This document shows positions 24,451 through 32,930 of a stretch of 64,000 bases of DNA, piece after piece (the stretch's first letter is position 1; each line of letters opens with the position of its first letter). The notes beneath the pieces were generated by a model. The model worked only from the letters and a program-made list of their open reading frames with translations, did no database searches and was not told the origin of the DNA. The translations under genes were made by a program, and so were the position numbers. Source of the stretch: Clostridium_AI sp002297865. Lineage in GTDB: Bacteria; Bacillota; Clostridia; Lachnospirales; Lachnospiraceae. The stretch is taken from the NCBI GenBank assembly GCA_937903005.1, contig CALFNR010000068.1, positions 15,068 to 79,067 on the forward strand, in the 5' to 3' direction.

Positions 24451-25467
24451 TTAGTTGTTGATTAATTTGTCTTCGCCATTCCAGCTATATAATTTACGGA
24501 TTTCTTCTCCGACTTTTTCTGATGGATGCTCAGAAGCTAATTTTCTCATAGCACGGAAATGAGCCTGACCACCTGCTTCAGACATATCTAATAAGAAGTC
24601 TTTTGCAAATGTACCATCTTGAATATCGGATAAAATTTTCTTCATTGTCTTCTTAGTTTCTTCTGTAATGATCTTAGGTCCTGTAATATAATCACCATAT
24701 TCCGCTGTGTTGGAAATAGAATATCTCATTCCAGCGAAACCGCTTTGGTAGATTAAGTCTACGATTAATTTCATTTCATGGATACATTCGAAGTATGCAT
24801 TTCTTGGATCGTAACCGCCTTCTACTAATGTTTCGAAACCGGCTTGCATTAAGGCACAAACACCACCACAAAGTACTGCTTGCTCACCGAATAAGTCTGT
24901 TTCTGTTTCTGTTCTGAATGTTGTTTCAAGAACACCAGCTCTTGCACCACCGATACCTAAAGCATAAGCAAGTGCTAAATCCTGAGCTTTGCCTGTAGCA
25001 TCTTGTTCTACAGCAACTAAACAAGGTACACCTTTACCTGCCTGGTATTCACTTCTTACTGTATGACCTGGTCCTTTAGGAGCAATCATTGTAACATCAA
25101 CATCCTTTGGTGGTACGATTTGACCAAAGTGAATTGCAAAACCATGAGCGAACATTAACATATTACCAGCTTCAAGGTTTGGAGCGATATCTTTCTTATA
25201 CATAGCAGCCTGTTTTTCATCGTTGATTAAGATCATAATGATATCAGCCTGTTTTGCAGCTTCTGCTGCTGTATATACTTTGAATCCTTGAGCTTCAGCT
25301 TTCGCCCAGGATTTACTTCCTTCGTAAAGACCAATCACAACATTAACACCTGATTCTTTTAAGTTTAATGCATGTGCATGACCTTGGCTACCGTAACCAA
25401 TAATAGCTACTGTCTTTCCTTCAAGTAAGGATAAGTTACAATCTTCTTGATAAAAAATCTTTGCCAT
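24451..25467 (-). CDS. ilvC: Ketol-acid reductoisomerase
   Basis: NADPH-dependent enzyme that isomerises and reduces acetolactate/acetohydroxybutyrate. It has 338 residues, the short class I length. The N-terminal Rossmann fold has VAIIGYGSQGHAHALNLKES, followed by MIAPKGPGHTVRSEY with active-site residues. The C-terminal knotted helical domain has LFGEQAVLCGGVCALMQAGFETLVEGGY (metal-binding Asp/Glu region) and YSISNTAEYGDYITGPKII. The ATG is preceded by GGAGGAAACAAAA. It is co-transcribed after ilvN (61-base gap). Confidence 0.97.
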   Translation of the reverse strand: MAKIFYQEDCNLSLLEGKTVAIIGYGSQGHAHALNLKESGVNVVIGLYEGSKSWAKAEAQGFKVYTAAEAAKQADIIMILINDEKQAAMYKKDIAPNLEAGNMLMFAHGFAIHFGQIVPPKDVDVTMIAPKGPGHTVRSEYQAGKGVPCLVAVEQDATGKAQDLALAYALGIGGARAGVLETTFRTETETDLFGEQAVLCGGVCALMQAGFETLVEGGYDPRNAYFECIHEMKLIVDLIYQSGFAGMRYSISNTAEYGDYITGPKIITEETKKTMKKILSDIQDGTFAKDFLLDMSEAGGQAHFRAMRKLASEHPSEKVGEEIRKLYSWNGEDKLINN

Positions 25468-25528
25468 TTTTGTTTCCTCCTAAATTATAATTATTCTTTT
25501 AGTGTAATGAGCGATTTGTCCCATCGCG

Positions 25529-26032
25529 CTAATCTATGTAGTCGGCAATATCACCAGAACCTCTTGTTAAACCTGTTAAACCAGTTCTAACGAGTTCTTT
25601 AATAACAAAACCGTCTAGCAGCTTAATAAATGCATCAATTTTATTCTGGTTTCCCGTTAATTCTATCATAAGGGAATCTATAGCAACATCAACTACATTG
25701 GCACGGAATATACCTGCAACTGATATGATGGACTGACGTTCTTTGGCATCTGCCATAACCTTTACTAAAACAAGTTCACGGCATACTGAATTATTATCTT
25801 TTAGTTCTGTAATTTCTCTAACATCCTCTAATTTTCCAAGCTGTTTTTCTATCTGTTCCAGTGTAAGTTCTTCCCCTGTTACTGCTACTGTTAATCGAGA
25901 AAACCTCGGATCCTCAGTTACCCCACTGGAAATGCTATCGATGTTATATCCTCTTCTGCTAAATAGACCTGCAATTCTGCTTAGCACACCGGATGTATTG
26001 TCTACAAGTAGTGATAAAACCATTCTTCTCAT
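25529..26032 (-). CDS. ilvN: Acetolactate synthase, small (regulatory) subunit
   Basis: Regulatory subunit that binds valine through an N-terminal ACT domain and activates the large subunit. The family start MRRMVLSLLVDNTSGVLSRI corresponds to ATG 26032, giving 167 residues; an in-frame ATG at 26071 would add 13 residues but has no ribosome binding site. AAAGGAG lies 14 bases upstream of 26032, a rather long spacing, so M17 (26023) is an alternative. ACT core: GLFSRRGYNIDSISSGVTED. C-terminal domain: VDVAIDSLMIELTGNQNKIDAF. It heads an ilvN-ilvC operon away from ilvB. Confidence 0.92.
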   Translation of the reverse strand: MRRMVLSLLVDNTSGVLSRIAGLFSRRGYNIDSISSGVTEDPRFSRLTVAVTGEELTLEQIEKQLGKLEDVREITELKDNNSVCRELVLVKVMADAKERQSIISVAGIFRANVVDVAIDSLMIELTGNQNKIDAFIKLLDGFVIKELVRTGLTGLTRGSGDIADYID

Positions 26033-26149
26033 ATTACGTATGTATACTCCTTTATACAAATTGCCCGACATTGGGATACATGATAGTTAAAATGAATCAC
26101 AATGGGGCAACTATTTGCTTAAATCATATTACGTTAATTAACTAAAGCT

Positions 26150-26178
26150 ATTGTAACAACTTGATTTTACTTTGTCAA
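26150..26178 (-). promoter_or_regulatory. Promoter of ilvN-ilvC
   Basis: Minus strand TTGACA (26178-26173), 17 bases, TACAAT (26155-26150). The leader to ilvN is about 110 bases, and no T-box motif or terminator is seen in it, so control differs from the leuB-ilvD-ilvB operon. Confidence 0.8.
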
Positions 26179-26649
26179 GGTTAAGGATGTAATGACAGAG
26201 TCGAAGATAAAATCGGCTGTGTTCCACAAACTTTATATTGTACCATTTTCACGAAAAACCTCATTCGATTTTTTTTAGATGTTTACTGTATACCTTGATT
26301 CTTGTAAATATATCGCATAATTATACACAGTCTTCAACTTCTCCACCTGTATTTTTTCTCAAATCAAATATACGATTTTAATATCATATATAATATTACT
26401 CCTACATTTCTGCCTTGCAATCACTTTCAACTCTTTAAATTTGAAGTATGAGTAATATCGTGTACAAGCTACAAATTCTTCTAGTTGTTCAATGAATTTA
26501 AGGATATATTTACAATAATGATGTTTCTTTTAGTTAGTATACCGAAAAACAAATTTGGAACAGAATTCATCGAAATTTATTTTAAAGAGAATACAAGTCA
26601 ATATTAATAACATTTTGTAATAGTATAAAATTGTTAAATTAAGTAAAAC
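26179..26649. other. AT-rich intergenic stretch with no recognised gene
   Basis: Between the divergent ilvN and bacteriocin-like promoters. It contains many stops in all frames. A 9-bp inverted repeat ATATTACTC (26393)/GAGTAATAT (26450) is the only structure noticed. It marks the edge of the AT-rich, possibly acquired, plus-strand cluster. Confidence 0.5.
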
Positions 26650-26678
26650 TTGACAATAATGAAAATATATGGTAATTT
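26650..26678 (+). promoter_or_regulatory. Promoter of the bacteriocin-like cluster
   Basis: TTGACA (26650-26655), 17 bases, TAATTT (26673-26678), about 80 bases before the peptide gene start. Confidence 0.6.
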
Positions 26679-26757
26679 ATAACATGAGTTAGAAATTAAT
26701 TATTTAACTCATATTATAAATGCGCATTTTGTACAAATAAAAAAAGGAGATAGTATA

Positions 26758-27111
26758 ATGAAAAGAAAAAGTTTAAAAAGTTTAGTAGCTGCTTGTGCTG
26801 CAGCTATGGTTTTCGCTGTTCCAGTATTTGCAGCATCTGAGTCATTAAATAATGGTGGTGCAACTTGGAAAGGGGGAGAGAATAGTGATGGCATTTTATA
26901 TTCTCAAGTTCAAGATAATGCAGTTGATGGTATTAGGTATTCAGTAACAGTATGGGTAAAATCTGATAATGGCAGTAAAAGTGAAAAATCAGGTACTACA
27001 AATGGTGTAGGAGCTGATGGACAAGTCAAAGTTACAAGAGCTGCTACTCATAGTAATCCATTTGTTGCAGAAAAATGTGGATATAAGGATTTAGTATGCG
27101 TAAGTTGTTAG
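26758..27111 (+). CDS. Secreted peptide, lactococcin 972-like bacteriocin candidate
   Basis: It has 117 residues, ATG preceded by AAAAAAGGAGATAGTATA. A clear Sec signal peptide MKRKSLKSLVAACAAAMVFA ends at VPVFA, followed by a mature part of about 92 residues starting ASESLNNGGATWKGG. GG-x-TW near the mature N-terminus, a central RYSVTVWVKSDNGSK strand region, and no leader double-glycine site fit the lactococcin 972 family, whose members are Sec-secreted. Two cysteines lie at the very C-terminus (VCVSC) plus one upstream. The next genes encode the membrane protein and ATPase that accompany such bacteriocins. Family assignment is by architecture and context; killing activity is not shown. Confidence 0.6.
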   Translation: MKRKSLKSLVAACAAAMVFAVPVFAASESLNNGGATWKGGENSDGILYSQVQDNAVDGIRYSVTVWVKSDNGSKSEKSGTTNGVGADGQVKVTRAATHSNPFVAEKCGYKDLVCVSC

Positions 27112-27146
27112 TACATATAACATATAGGAAATAAACTGTGTATTTT

Positions 27147-27182
27147 ATAAAATTGCTGGCATCAAGGTGTCAGCAATTTTAT
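27147..27182 (+). terminator. Intercistronic hairpin between peptide and transporter genes
   Basis: ATAAAATTGCTGGCA and TGTCAGCAATTTTAT form a 15-bp stem with one G-U pair and a 6-base loop. There is no long T-run, so it is more likely a partial terminator or mRNA-stabilising hairpin giving more peptide than transporter. Confidence 0.65.
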
Positions 27183-27212
27183 ATAAACAATTTTTATAGA
27201 GGTTAAAGTAAA

Positions 27213-29096
27213 GTGAAAAAAATATTTAAAGGAATAGGTTTATTAGTGTCACTATTTTCTATTTTCTTTTTTCTATTAGTTGTTGATAAAATGCTTTATG
27301 AAAATAATTCTCCTATATATGATATTTCATTAGATAAATATATATCGAGTCAAGAACTAAAGAATATAGCGGAAAGTGCAGATATCACAATTCAGTTAAA
27401 GGAATATAAAAAATCTAGTTTTGGTAATAGAAACATGGATATTACTTTAATTAATCCAGATGGTAATATGAAGCTAGGGAAAAAACCAAGTGTATTTCCT
27501 AATGAAAAAATAGTATATTTGGTTTTAAGTCAAGAGGATCAAAGAAAAATTAAATACTTTACTGTCCAAGAAAGGCAGTATAAAAAAATTAATCAACTTA
27601 ATTTATATTTGAAAGAGAATGGATATGAAACATCTTTTGATATAGATGAGCCTGTAAGTCTTGAAGTGGGTATGCTTTTTTCATCACTAAATTTAGGATT
27701 CTTTTCTGTACTTGCAATTTTATTGATTTTATGTATATCAACATATTATGTTTCTCGATTAAAAGAAATAGGTATATTAAAATTATGTGGTTGGAGTAAT
27801 GAAAAAATATCATCCAAATTATTAGTAGGTATGATGTTACAATTATATAGTTGGAGCTTAATTTTAGTTATTCCATTTGGAATATATGTAATACTTTCTG
27901 ATGTAAATAAAATAGATGAATTTATTAAAATAGTTATTATGGTCGATCTATTTTTAGCTGCTATATTTATATTATGTTCAATAGTTGGAACGTTTTTCAT
28001 TACTCATATAGATAGAGTGAACGCAATTAAAAGTAAAAAAAATAATCGAATACTATTTGGTTCACTACTAGTATTTAAAGTTGTTGTAACCATTTTGTTG
28101 GTAGTTTCAATGAATAATACTTTTGAGAATATTTTTAACTATAATGCTACCAATGAATCGGTTAATAAATTGCTGAAGTACAATTTCTATAGAATAAAGA
28201 CAGCTTCTATACCAGAAAAGAATGTTTGGGATAAAATTGAGAAGGTAATAGGTCAATTAAGTGATGATGCACTTTATAATTATACTTCACCTGATAGTAT
28301 TATTAATATTGATAAATTAAAAAGCTATAAAAAAGATAATAGATTACGAAATCTAGATAACTGTGCATATACAGATATGTCGTTTAATATGCTGAATTAC
28401 ATAAAAATATATGACGAACAAGGACATATTATTAAATCAAAAGACATAAGTGCAAATTCAAACGTATATTTGGTGCCTGAACATCTTAAAAGCAGTATTT
28501 CAGATGTTATGAGTTATTATGAGACTCAAGAAGATAAGAAGATAATATATATAAAAGATGGGCAAGTAGTAGATGATATTTTAATTCCTGGATATTATGT
28601 GTATGATTCCGTATTTCGCTTAGGACAAACAAAAAAAGTGCTATATTTAAATAATGGTGAAGTTCTTTATACTGAAAAAGGCATAAAAATATTAGAAAGA
28701 GAATTAGAGAAACTTGGCTTAGACAAAGGAAGCTTTTCCATAGAGCCAATGAGTATGGATTATAATATTTTTAAAGCCAATGTTCAGTTAGATATATGTG
28801 AATCCCTTTTTAAATTGATAATAAATTTTGCATCATATATTTTGTGTATAATTTCTATATGTATTATTTATTTAGAACTAAGAAAGAAGGAATTAGCAGT
28901 ACATAAATTAATAGGAAAAGTTCCGATAAAAACAATTTCTAGATTTATAGTCTTGAATTGTTTAATTACTATTATTGCTACCGTATACGTAAATGCTATA
29001 TTTTTAATTTTAGTAATTATGGAAGTTTTTATCTATCAAAATATGATTTATAGTTACATTAAACATAAAGTAATTTTAGCACTCAAAGGTGAGTAG
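27213..29096 (+). CDS. Bacteriocin-associated integral membrane protein
   Basis: It has 627 residues, GTG start with AGAGG upstream. An N-terminal membrane segment (GIGLLVSLFSIFFFLLVV) is followed by an extracellular region of about 140 residues, three membrane segments between about 155 and 300 around a cytosolic ISTYYVSRLKEIGILKLCGW motif, a second extracellular region, and two C-terminal membrane segments. The repeated 'ELKEIGILKLxG / ELRKKELAVHKLIG' motifs are typical of FtsX/MacB-type ABC permeases. In lactococcin 972-type loci this protein and an ATPase act in immunity or export; that role here is inferred. Its codon use is markedly AT-rich. The ATPase gene follows after 19 bases. Confidence 0.75.
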   Translation: MKKIFKGIGLLVSLFSIFFFLLVVDKMLYENNSPIYDISLDKYISSQELKNIAESADITIQLKEYKKSSFGNRNMDITLINPDGNMKLGKKPSVFPNEKIVYLVLSQEDQRKIKYFTVQERQYKKINQLNLYLKENGYETSFDIDEPVSLEVGMLFSSLNLGFFSVLAILLILCISTYYVSRLKEIGILKLCGWSNEKISSKLLVGMMLQLYSWSLILVIPFGIYVILSDVNKIDEFIKIVIMVDLFLAAIFILCSIVGTFFITHIDRVNAIKSKKNNRILFGSLLVFKVVVTILLVVSMNNTFENIFNYNATNESVNKLLKYNFYRIKTASIPEKNVWDKIEKVIGQLSDDALYNYTSPDSIINIDKLKSYKKDNRLRNLDNCAYTDMSFNMLNYIKIYDEQGHIIKSKDISANSNVYLVPEHLKSSISDVMSYYETQEDKKIIYIKDGQVVDDILIPGYYVYDSVFRLGQTKKVLYLNNGEVLYTEKGIKILERELEKLGLDKGSFSIEPMSMDYNIFKANVQLDICESLFKLIINFASYILCIISICIIYLELRKKELAVHKLIGKVPIKTISRFIVLNCLITIIATVYVNAIFLILVIMEVFIYQNMIYSYIKHKVILALKGE

Positions 29097-29115
29097 TATA
29101 GGAGTTGAAAGAATA

Positions 29116-29742
29116 ATGAGTTTAATAAAACTTAATAACATTAGTAAATCATATGGTAAACAAGTCATATTGAGTAATTTCAATTTAGAAGTGGAAAAGG
29201 GAGAATTCATCGGTATAAAAGGTGAAAGTGGAAAAGGAAAATCTACTTTGCTAAATATTATTGGATTATTAGAAGAATGTGATGGAAAGATATTTTTTGA
29301 AGAAAAATGTATCAGTAGTAATGATAATAAAAAAGTGCAGGCATTATTAAAAAATAGAATCGGATATTTATTTCAAAATTTTGCATTAATAGATGATCTA
29401 TCAGTATATGATAATTTAAAAATAGTCTTAAAAAGATCCTCCAAAAGTGAAAAAATGACCCTTATACAGCAAGCTTTAGAGAAGGTAGATTTAAAAGATG
29501 TTATGAATAAAAAAGTTTATCAATTATCGGGTGGAGAACAGCAAAGAGTAGCTGTTGCAAGACTAATTTTGCAACAATCAGACATAATTTTAGCTGATGA
29601 ACCAACAGGAAGTTTAGATAGAAAAAACGCATTGCTTATAATGGATTTACTTGAAAAATTTCACAAGGAAGGCAAAACCATTATTATGGTAAGTCATGAT
29701 GAAAGTCTATTTGTGAATTGCTCTAGAATTATAAATCTATAG
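29116..29742 (+). CDS. ABC transporter ATP-binding protein of the bacteriocin-like locus
   Basis: It has 208 residues from the ATG at 29116 (MSLIKLNNISKSYGK), which follows AGGAGTTGAAAGAATA; an in-frame GTG at 29089 overlapping the previous gene has no ribosome binding site. Walker A is GESGKGKSTLLNIIG, Q-loop YLFQNFALIDDLSVYDNL, signature YQLSGGEQQRVAVARLIL, Walker B IILADEPTGSLD and switch His VSHDE. It belongs to the LolD/MacB-type ATPases that pair with FtsX-like permeases. It presumably powers the membrane protein encoded just upstream, for peptide export or self-protection. Confidence 0.88.
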   Translation: MSLIKLNNISKSYGKQVILSNFNLEVEKGEFIGIKGESGKGKSTLLNIIGLLEECDGKIFFEEKCISSNDNKKVQALLKNRIGYLFQNFALIDDLSVYDNLKIVLKRSSKSEKMTLIQQALEKVDLKDVMNKKVYQLSGGEQQRVAVARLILQQSDIILADEPTGSLDRKNALLIMDLLEKFHKEGKTIIMVSHDESLFVNCSRIINL

Positions 29743-29900
29743 ACACATAGGAAAAGAAAGGACTCAAAAAACAAAAATAGAGATAATAGTATACTTCTTT
29801 TCGCTACCGCTGCATCTCTTGCTTTGGTAATTTATATAACTTTCTGGTTCGTTAAATTTCTCTATTTCACCAACATTGTCCCGGTATGTTTATCCCTACA

Positions 29901-29955
29901 TAAAAATACCCTCAAGAATTTATTCGATATACAAATTCTTGAGGATATTTTATTA
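29901..29955. terminator. Bidirectional terminator between the ABC ATPase and LCP genes
   Basis: CCCTCAAGAATTT and AAATTCTTGAGGA flank an 11-base loop, with A-rich DNA on the left and T-rich on the right. It ends both the plus-strand bacteriocin-like cluster and the minus-strand LCP gene. Confidence 0.8.
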
Positions 29956-29976
29956 TTTACATACTTTTTAAGTCTT

Positions 29977-30999
29977 TTAATTCTCATCTGAAACAGGATT
30001 AAATATAAATTCACTAAGCGCCTGCTTATTCTGCTCTAAATCAATAGCAAGCACCGAAGCCTTATTTACTTTTTCATCCGTGTAAGAATTATCCACTGGT
30101 ATTCTCATCTGATGAATTTCAGTAGTTCCCATAAATAAAACAGTTCTACCAAATCTAAAAATTTCATCATTAGACAAATCAGTCGTAATATACGGAAGTA
30201 CCGTTTTCCCTAAATCAAACAGCTTCGTAAATGGCATTGCCTTTGCCTTGGCAAACAAAGAGGTCATAACATTTCTCTGACGCTGTGTTCGTTCAAAGTC
30301 ATTATTTCCTACCTGCCTGATTCTTGTATAAGCAAGTGCCTGTTCTCCGTTCATTGTCTGAGGACCGGCAACAACGTCTAATACACTGCTCCGATGGTAG
30401 GCTGTTGTCAGGTATTCATATTCTTCTTGGTTTAAGTTTATATCTACCCCGCCAACTTCATCAATCAAGCTCTTAAACGCTTCAAAATCTACTAATATAT
30501 AACCGTCTAATTTCATATTGAAATTATGTGCAATTGTTTCATATAGCAATTCCACACCGCCTAACGAATAGGCAGCATTAAACTTTCTTTGTCCATGTCC
30601 TGGAATCTCCACATACATATCACGCATTAATGAAGTAAGCTTTAATTGCTTATGTTTATTGTCTATCGTCGCAATCATAGTAGAATCTGAACGTCCCTTT
30701 TGAGACCACGTTGCACGCTTGTCAGAGCCTATTAACAGGATATTCACAATCTGGTCGTCTGATAATAAATCTTTGTCATCTAATACATTGGATAAATCAG
30801 AAGATTTATCACGCCCCATAGTGGAAAATGCATCAGTTACTTCATATTTTATTTTCGCTGAAACAATTCCCGATACAACAGCTATGAGAACAAGCATACA
30901 GCTCATGACTCGTTTCATTAGTTTCTTACGTCTTCTTCGTTTCTTATTCTTCAAATTCCTCTGTCCATTTTTCTCGGACATATACTCTTCATTACTCAT
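29977..30999 (-). CDS. LCP (LytR-CpsA-Psr) family cell-wall polymer ligase
   Basis: LCP proteins transfer undecaprenyl-linked glycopolymers to peptidoglycan at the outer membrane face. It has 340 residues from the ATG at 30999 (MSNEEYMSEKNGQRN), chosen because GGGAAAGGGATAAGT precedes it and it avoids overlap with the upstream gene. A very basic cytosolic N-terminus (KNKKRRRRKKLMKR) leads into one membrane anchor. The LCP domain shows ILLIGSDKRATWSQKGRSDSTMI, SLMRDMYVEIPGHGQRKFNAAY with catalytic arginines, and ALAYTRIRQVGNNDFERTQRQRNV. It follows two glycosyltransferase genes, consistent with assembling and attaching a wall polysaccharide. Confidence 0.9.
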   Translation of the reverse strand: MSNEEYMSEKNGQRNLKNKKRRRRKKLMKRVMSCMLVLIAVVSGIVSAKIKYEVTDAFSTMGRDKSSDLSNVLDDKDLLSDDQIVNILLIGSDKRATWSQKGRSDSTMIATIDNKHKQLKLTSLMRDMYVEIPGHGQRKFNAAYSLGGVELLYETIAHNFNMKLDGYILVDFEAFKSLIDEVGGVDINLNQEEYEYLTTAYHRSSVLDVVAGPQTMNGEQALAYTRIRQVGNNDFERTQRQRNVMTSLFAKAKAMPFTKLFDLGKTVLPYITTDLSNDEIFRFGRTVLFMGTTEIHQMRIPVDNSYTDEKVNKASVLAIDLEQNKQALSEFIFNPVSDEN

Positions 31000-31028
31000 A
31001 CTTATCCCTTTCCCTATGCTTTCCTTGA

Positions 31029-31955
31029 TTAAATCAAGAGAAGAACACCAATATTTCGTATTACTCCAGATTTCCAAAATTTATATCGAACAATTTGTAT
31101 TCTTCGATTAACAAAGTTTTTCTCATGTAGTGTTGCAAAGACGTAGATAACGCGACTGATATCTTTTGGCAGCTCATTTTCAGAAAGCTTAAATAAGCTG
31201 GAAGCTTGCATTTGTGTCTCTAACAGTACTTGTTTCTGCCGTTTCCATGTAGAGGCTTTTTTAAGGACCGCATCCTTAGAAAATGCTGTACTTCCTACAA
31301 CATTATTGGTGTGTTGGCGATATAACATGGTTGGCTTGTCCAGATAAATGATTCTTCCATATGCAGCTGCAACAATTCCAGCCCACCAGTCATGCATTCG
31401 GACTTTTTTCGGAAACTTTTTCAGCTTTTCAAGTAATGCACGGTTTAATAACATGGTACATCCCATCATTTTATTTTCCATAAGCATATGGGACAAATCA
31501 AGCTTAGACGTATCCAGTTTGCTGCTTTTATGAAAAGAATCCATAATGGTCTGCAATTGTTCATCTACTACAGTTGCATCTGTAAAAACTGTAATTGGTG
31601 TTTTTTCTCCATACTGAGCTTCTGCCTGCTTCATACAGTTTACAGTATCCTCTATCTTATTTGGCAGCCAGTAATCGTCTTGATCACAGAACATTACATA
31701 ATCGCCTTGTGCTTTTCTGGCTCCGTCTAAAAAATTTATTGCGGCGCCTTTATTTTTCTCATTTGGTTTCCAAAAAATTTTATCTGGATACTCTTCCTGG
31801 TATATCTTAACGATTTCTTCTGTTTTGTCGGTGGAACCATCATCGCAGACCCAGATACGCCAGTTGTTCCATGTATTTTTGATAATGGATTCAATCTGCT
31901 CTTTTATATATCGTTCCCCGTTATACGTTCCCATAATGATATCTACTATTTTCAT
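31029..31955 (-). CDS. Glycosyltransferase family 2 (rhamnosyltransferase-like)
   Basis: It has 308 residues. The GT-A fold starts VDIIMGTYNGERYIKEQIES, with WVCDDGSTDKTEEI and the metal-binding YVMFCDQDDYWLPNKI. RMHDWWAGIVAAAYG and MLYRQHTNNVVGS are typical of rhamnan/cell-wall rhamnosyltransferases of the RgpB type. No membrane segment is evident except a hydrophobic C-terminus (IGVLLLI). The ATG follows GGAGGCAGCC and lies 13 bases after the next glycosyltransferase, so both work in one cell-wall polysaccharide operon with the LCP gene downstream. Donor and acceptor sugars cannot be read from the sequence. Confidence 0.87.
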   Translation of the reverse strand: MKIVDIIMGTYNGERYIKEQIESIIKNTWNNWRIWVCDDGSTDKTEEIVKIYQEEYPDKIFWKPNEKNKGAAINFLDGARKAQGDYVMFCDQDDYWLPNKIEDTVNCMKQAEAQYGEKTPITVFTDATVVDEQLQTIMDSFHKSSKLDTSKLDLSHMLMENKMMGCTMLLNRALLEKLKKFPKKVRMHDWWAGIVAAAYGRIIYLDKPTMLYRQHTNNVVGSTAFSKDAVLKKASTWKRQKQVLLETQMQASSLFKLSENELPKDISRVIYVFATLHEKNFVNRRIQIVRYKFWKSGVIRNIGVLLLI

Positions 31956-31968
31956 GGCTGCCTCCGTT

Positions 31969-32895
31969 TTACTTATTCCAATATGGTTTAAAGGAAGTCA
32001 TTTTAAGCACAATGCTTTCTGGCAGGCTCTTATAATGACATCCAAATTTATACCCTAAAAATTTAAAACCGCTTGCAAAGAACAAGTCTACTAATTGGAG
32101 GTATTTTTTCTCCTCAATCATCTGGCGACTGGTTTCCTTGACTAATTTTACACCTTCTGGAACGGATTTAACAGACCCGAAAATTTCATTATATTGACTA
32201 TGAGCAACACCAACATCAAAATTTCTTCTAAACTGCTGCATATAAGTATAATTGTGAGAGTGCATTACTTTGGCATCTTTGGAATATTTAATTTTGTAAT
32301 CCGCCATAATCATGTGGTAAGCCATGATTGCATCTTCTGCGAAAATGGTTTTTTTCACAAAACCACCTAATTCATCATATACTGTTTTTTTGTAGACAGC
32401 ACATACGTCAGAACAGAAAAATGCTTTAATTCCCATGGTTTCTAAATCTTCTTTGCCTTTCACAATATCCTTGTCAGGATAATTGAATTTTCTCGTATAC
32501 TGCTCTAGCACATCGCCATGCTTTCCTGCGATTTGTCTTGCATAGCACAAACTAATCTGGGCATCCTCTTCAAATGCCTTTACCAGATTAGAGATTAAGT
32601 GACTATCCACAGGCACTGCATCTTGGGTCATAAACATGAGATAATCTGCATCTGACAAACTGGCACCATAATCTCTTGTTCCACCATGGTCAAACTCTTT
32701 CTGGCCAATCTGATATACTTCCACACCATACTTTTCAATGTAAGGTGTTACGATATCTTCTTTTCCTGAAACCGTTGTATTGAGTAGGAGAATACGATTT
32801 GGCTGCACACTCTGTTTTCTGATTCGCTCTAATAATAAGTCCAGTTTCTGATCTGGTAAATAAGTTGGTATGATAAGATCCAAACTATAATTCAT
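31969..32895 (-). CDS. Glycosyltransferase family 2 (RfbF/rhamnosyltransferase-like)
   Basis: It has 308 residues with N-terminal LDLIIPTYLPDQKLDLLLER, then QIGQKEFDHGGTRDYGASLS (characteristic of this rhamnosyltransferase subgroup) and YLMFMTQDAVPVD as the DxD-like region. AEDAIMAYHMIMADYKIKY carries the probable catalytic base ED. It ends ILKMTSFKPYWNK. The ATG is preceded by AAAGGAGCAACATC. It follows metH after 35 bases on the same strand but is functionally linked to the downstream glycosyltransferase and LCP genes. Precise sugar specificity is inferred only. Confidence 0.85.
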   Translation of the reverse strand: MNYSLDLIIPTYLPDQKLDLLLERIRKQSVQPNRILLLNTTVSGKEDIVTPYIEKYGVEVYQIGQKEFDHGGTRDYGASLSDADYLMFMTQDAVPVDSHLISNLVKAFEEDAQISLCYARQIAGKHGDVLEQYTRKFNYPDKDIVKGKEDLETMGIKAFFCSDVCAVYKKTVYDELGGFVKKTIFAEDAIMAYHMIMADYKIKYSKDAKVMHSHNYTYMQQFRRNFDVGVAHSQYNEIFGSVKSVPEGVKLVKETSRQMIEEKKYLQLVDLFFASGFKFLGYKFGCHYKSLPESIVLKMTSFKPYWNK

Positions 32896-32930
32896 GATGT
32901 TGCTCCTTTTAATGATATAACGAAATCTAT

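Noticed and set aside
26393..26458. 9-bp inverted repeat ATATTACTC/GAGTAATAT with a 48-base spacer
   Set aside because: AT-rich DNA makes such matches likely by chance and it is not placed at a promoter or gene end.
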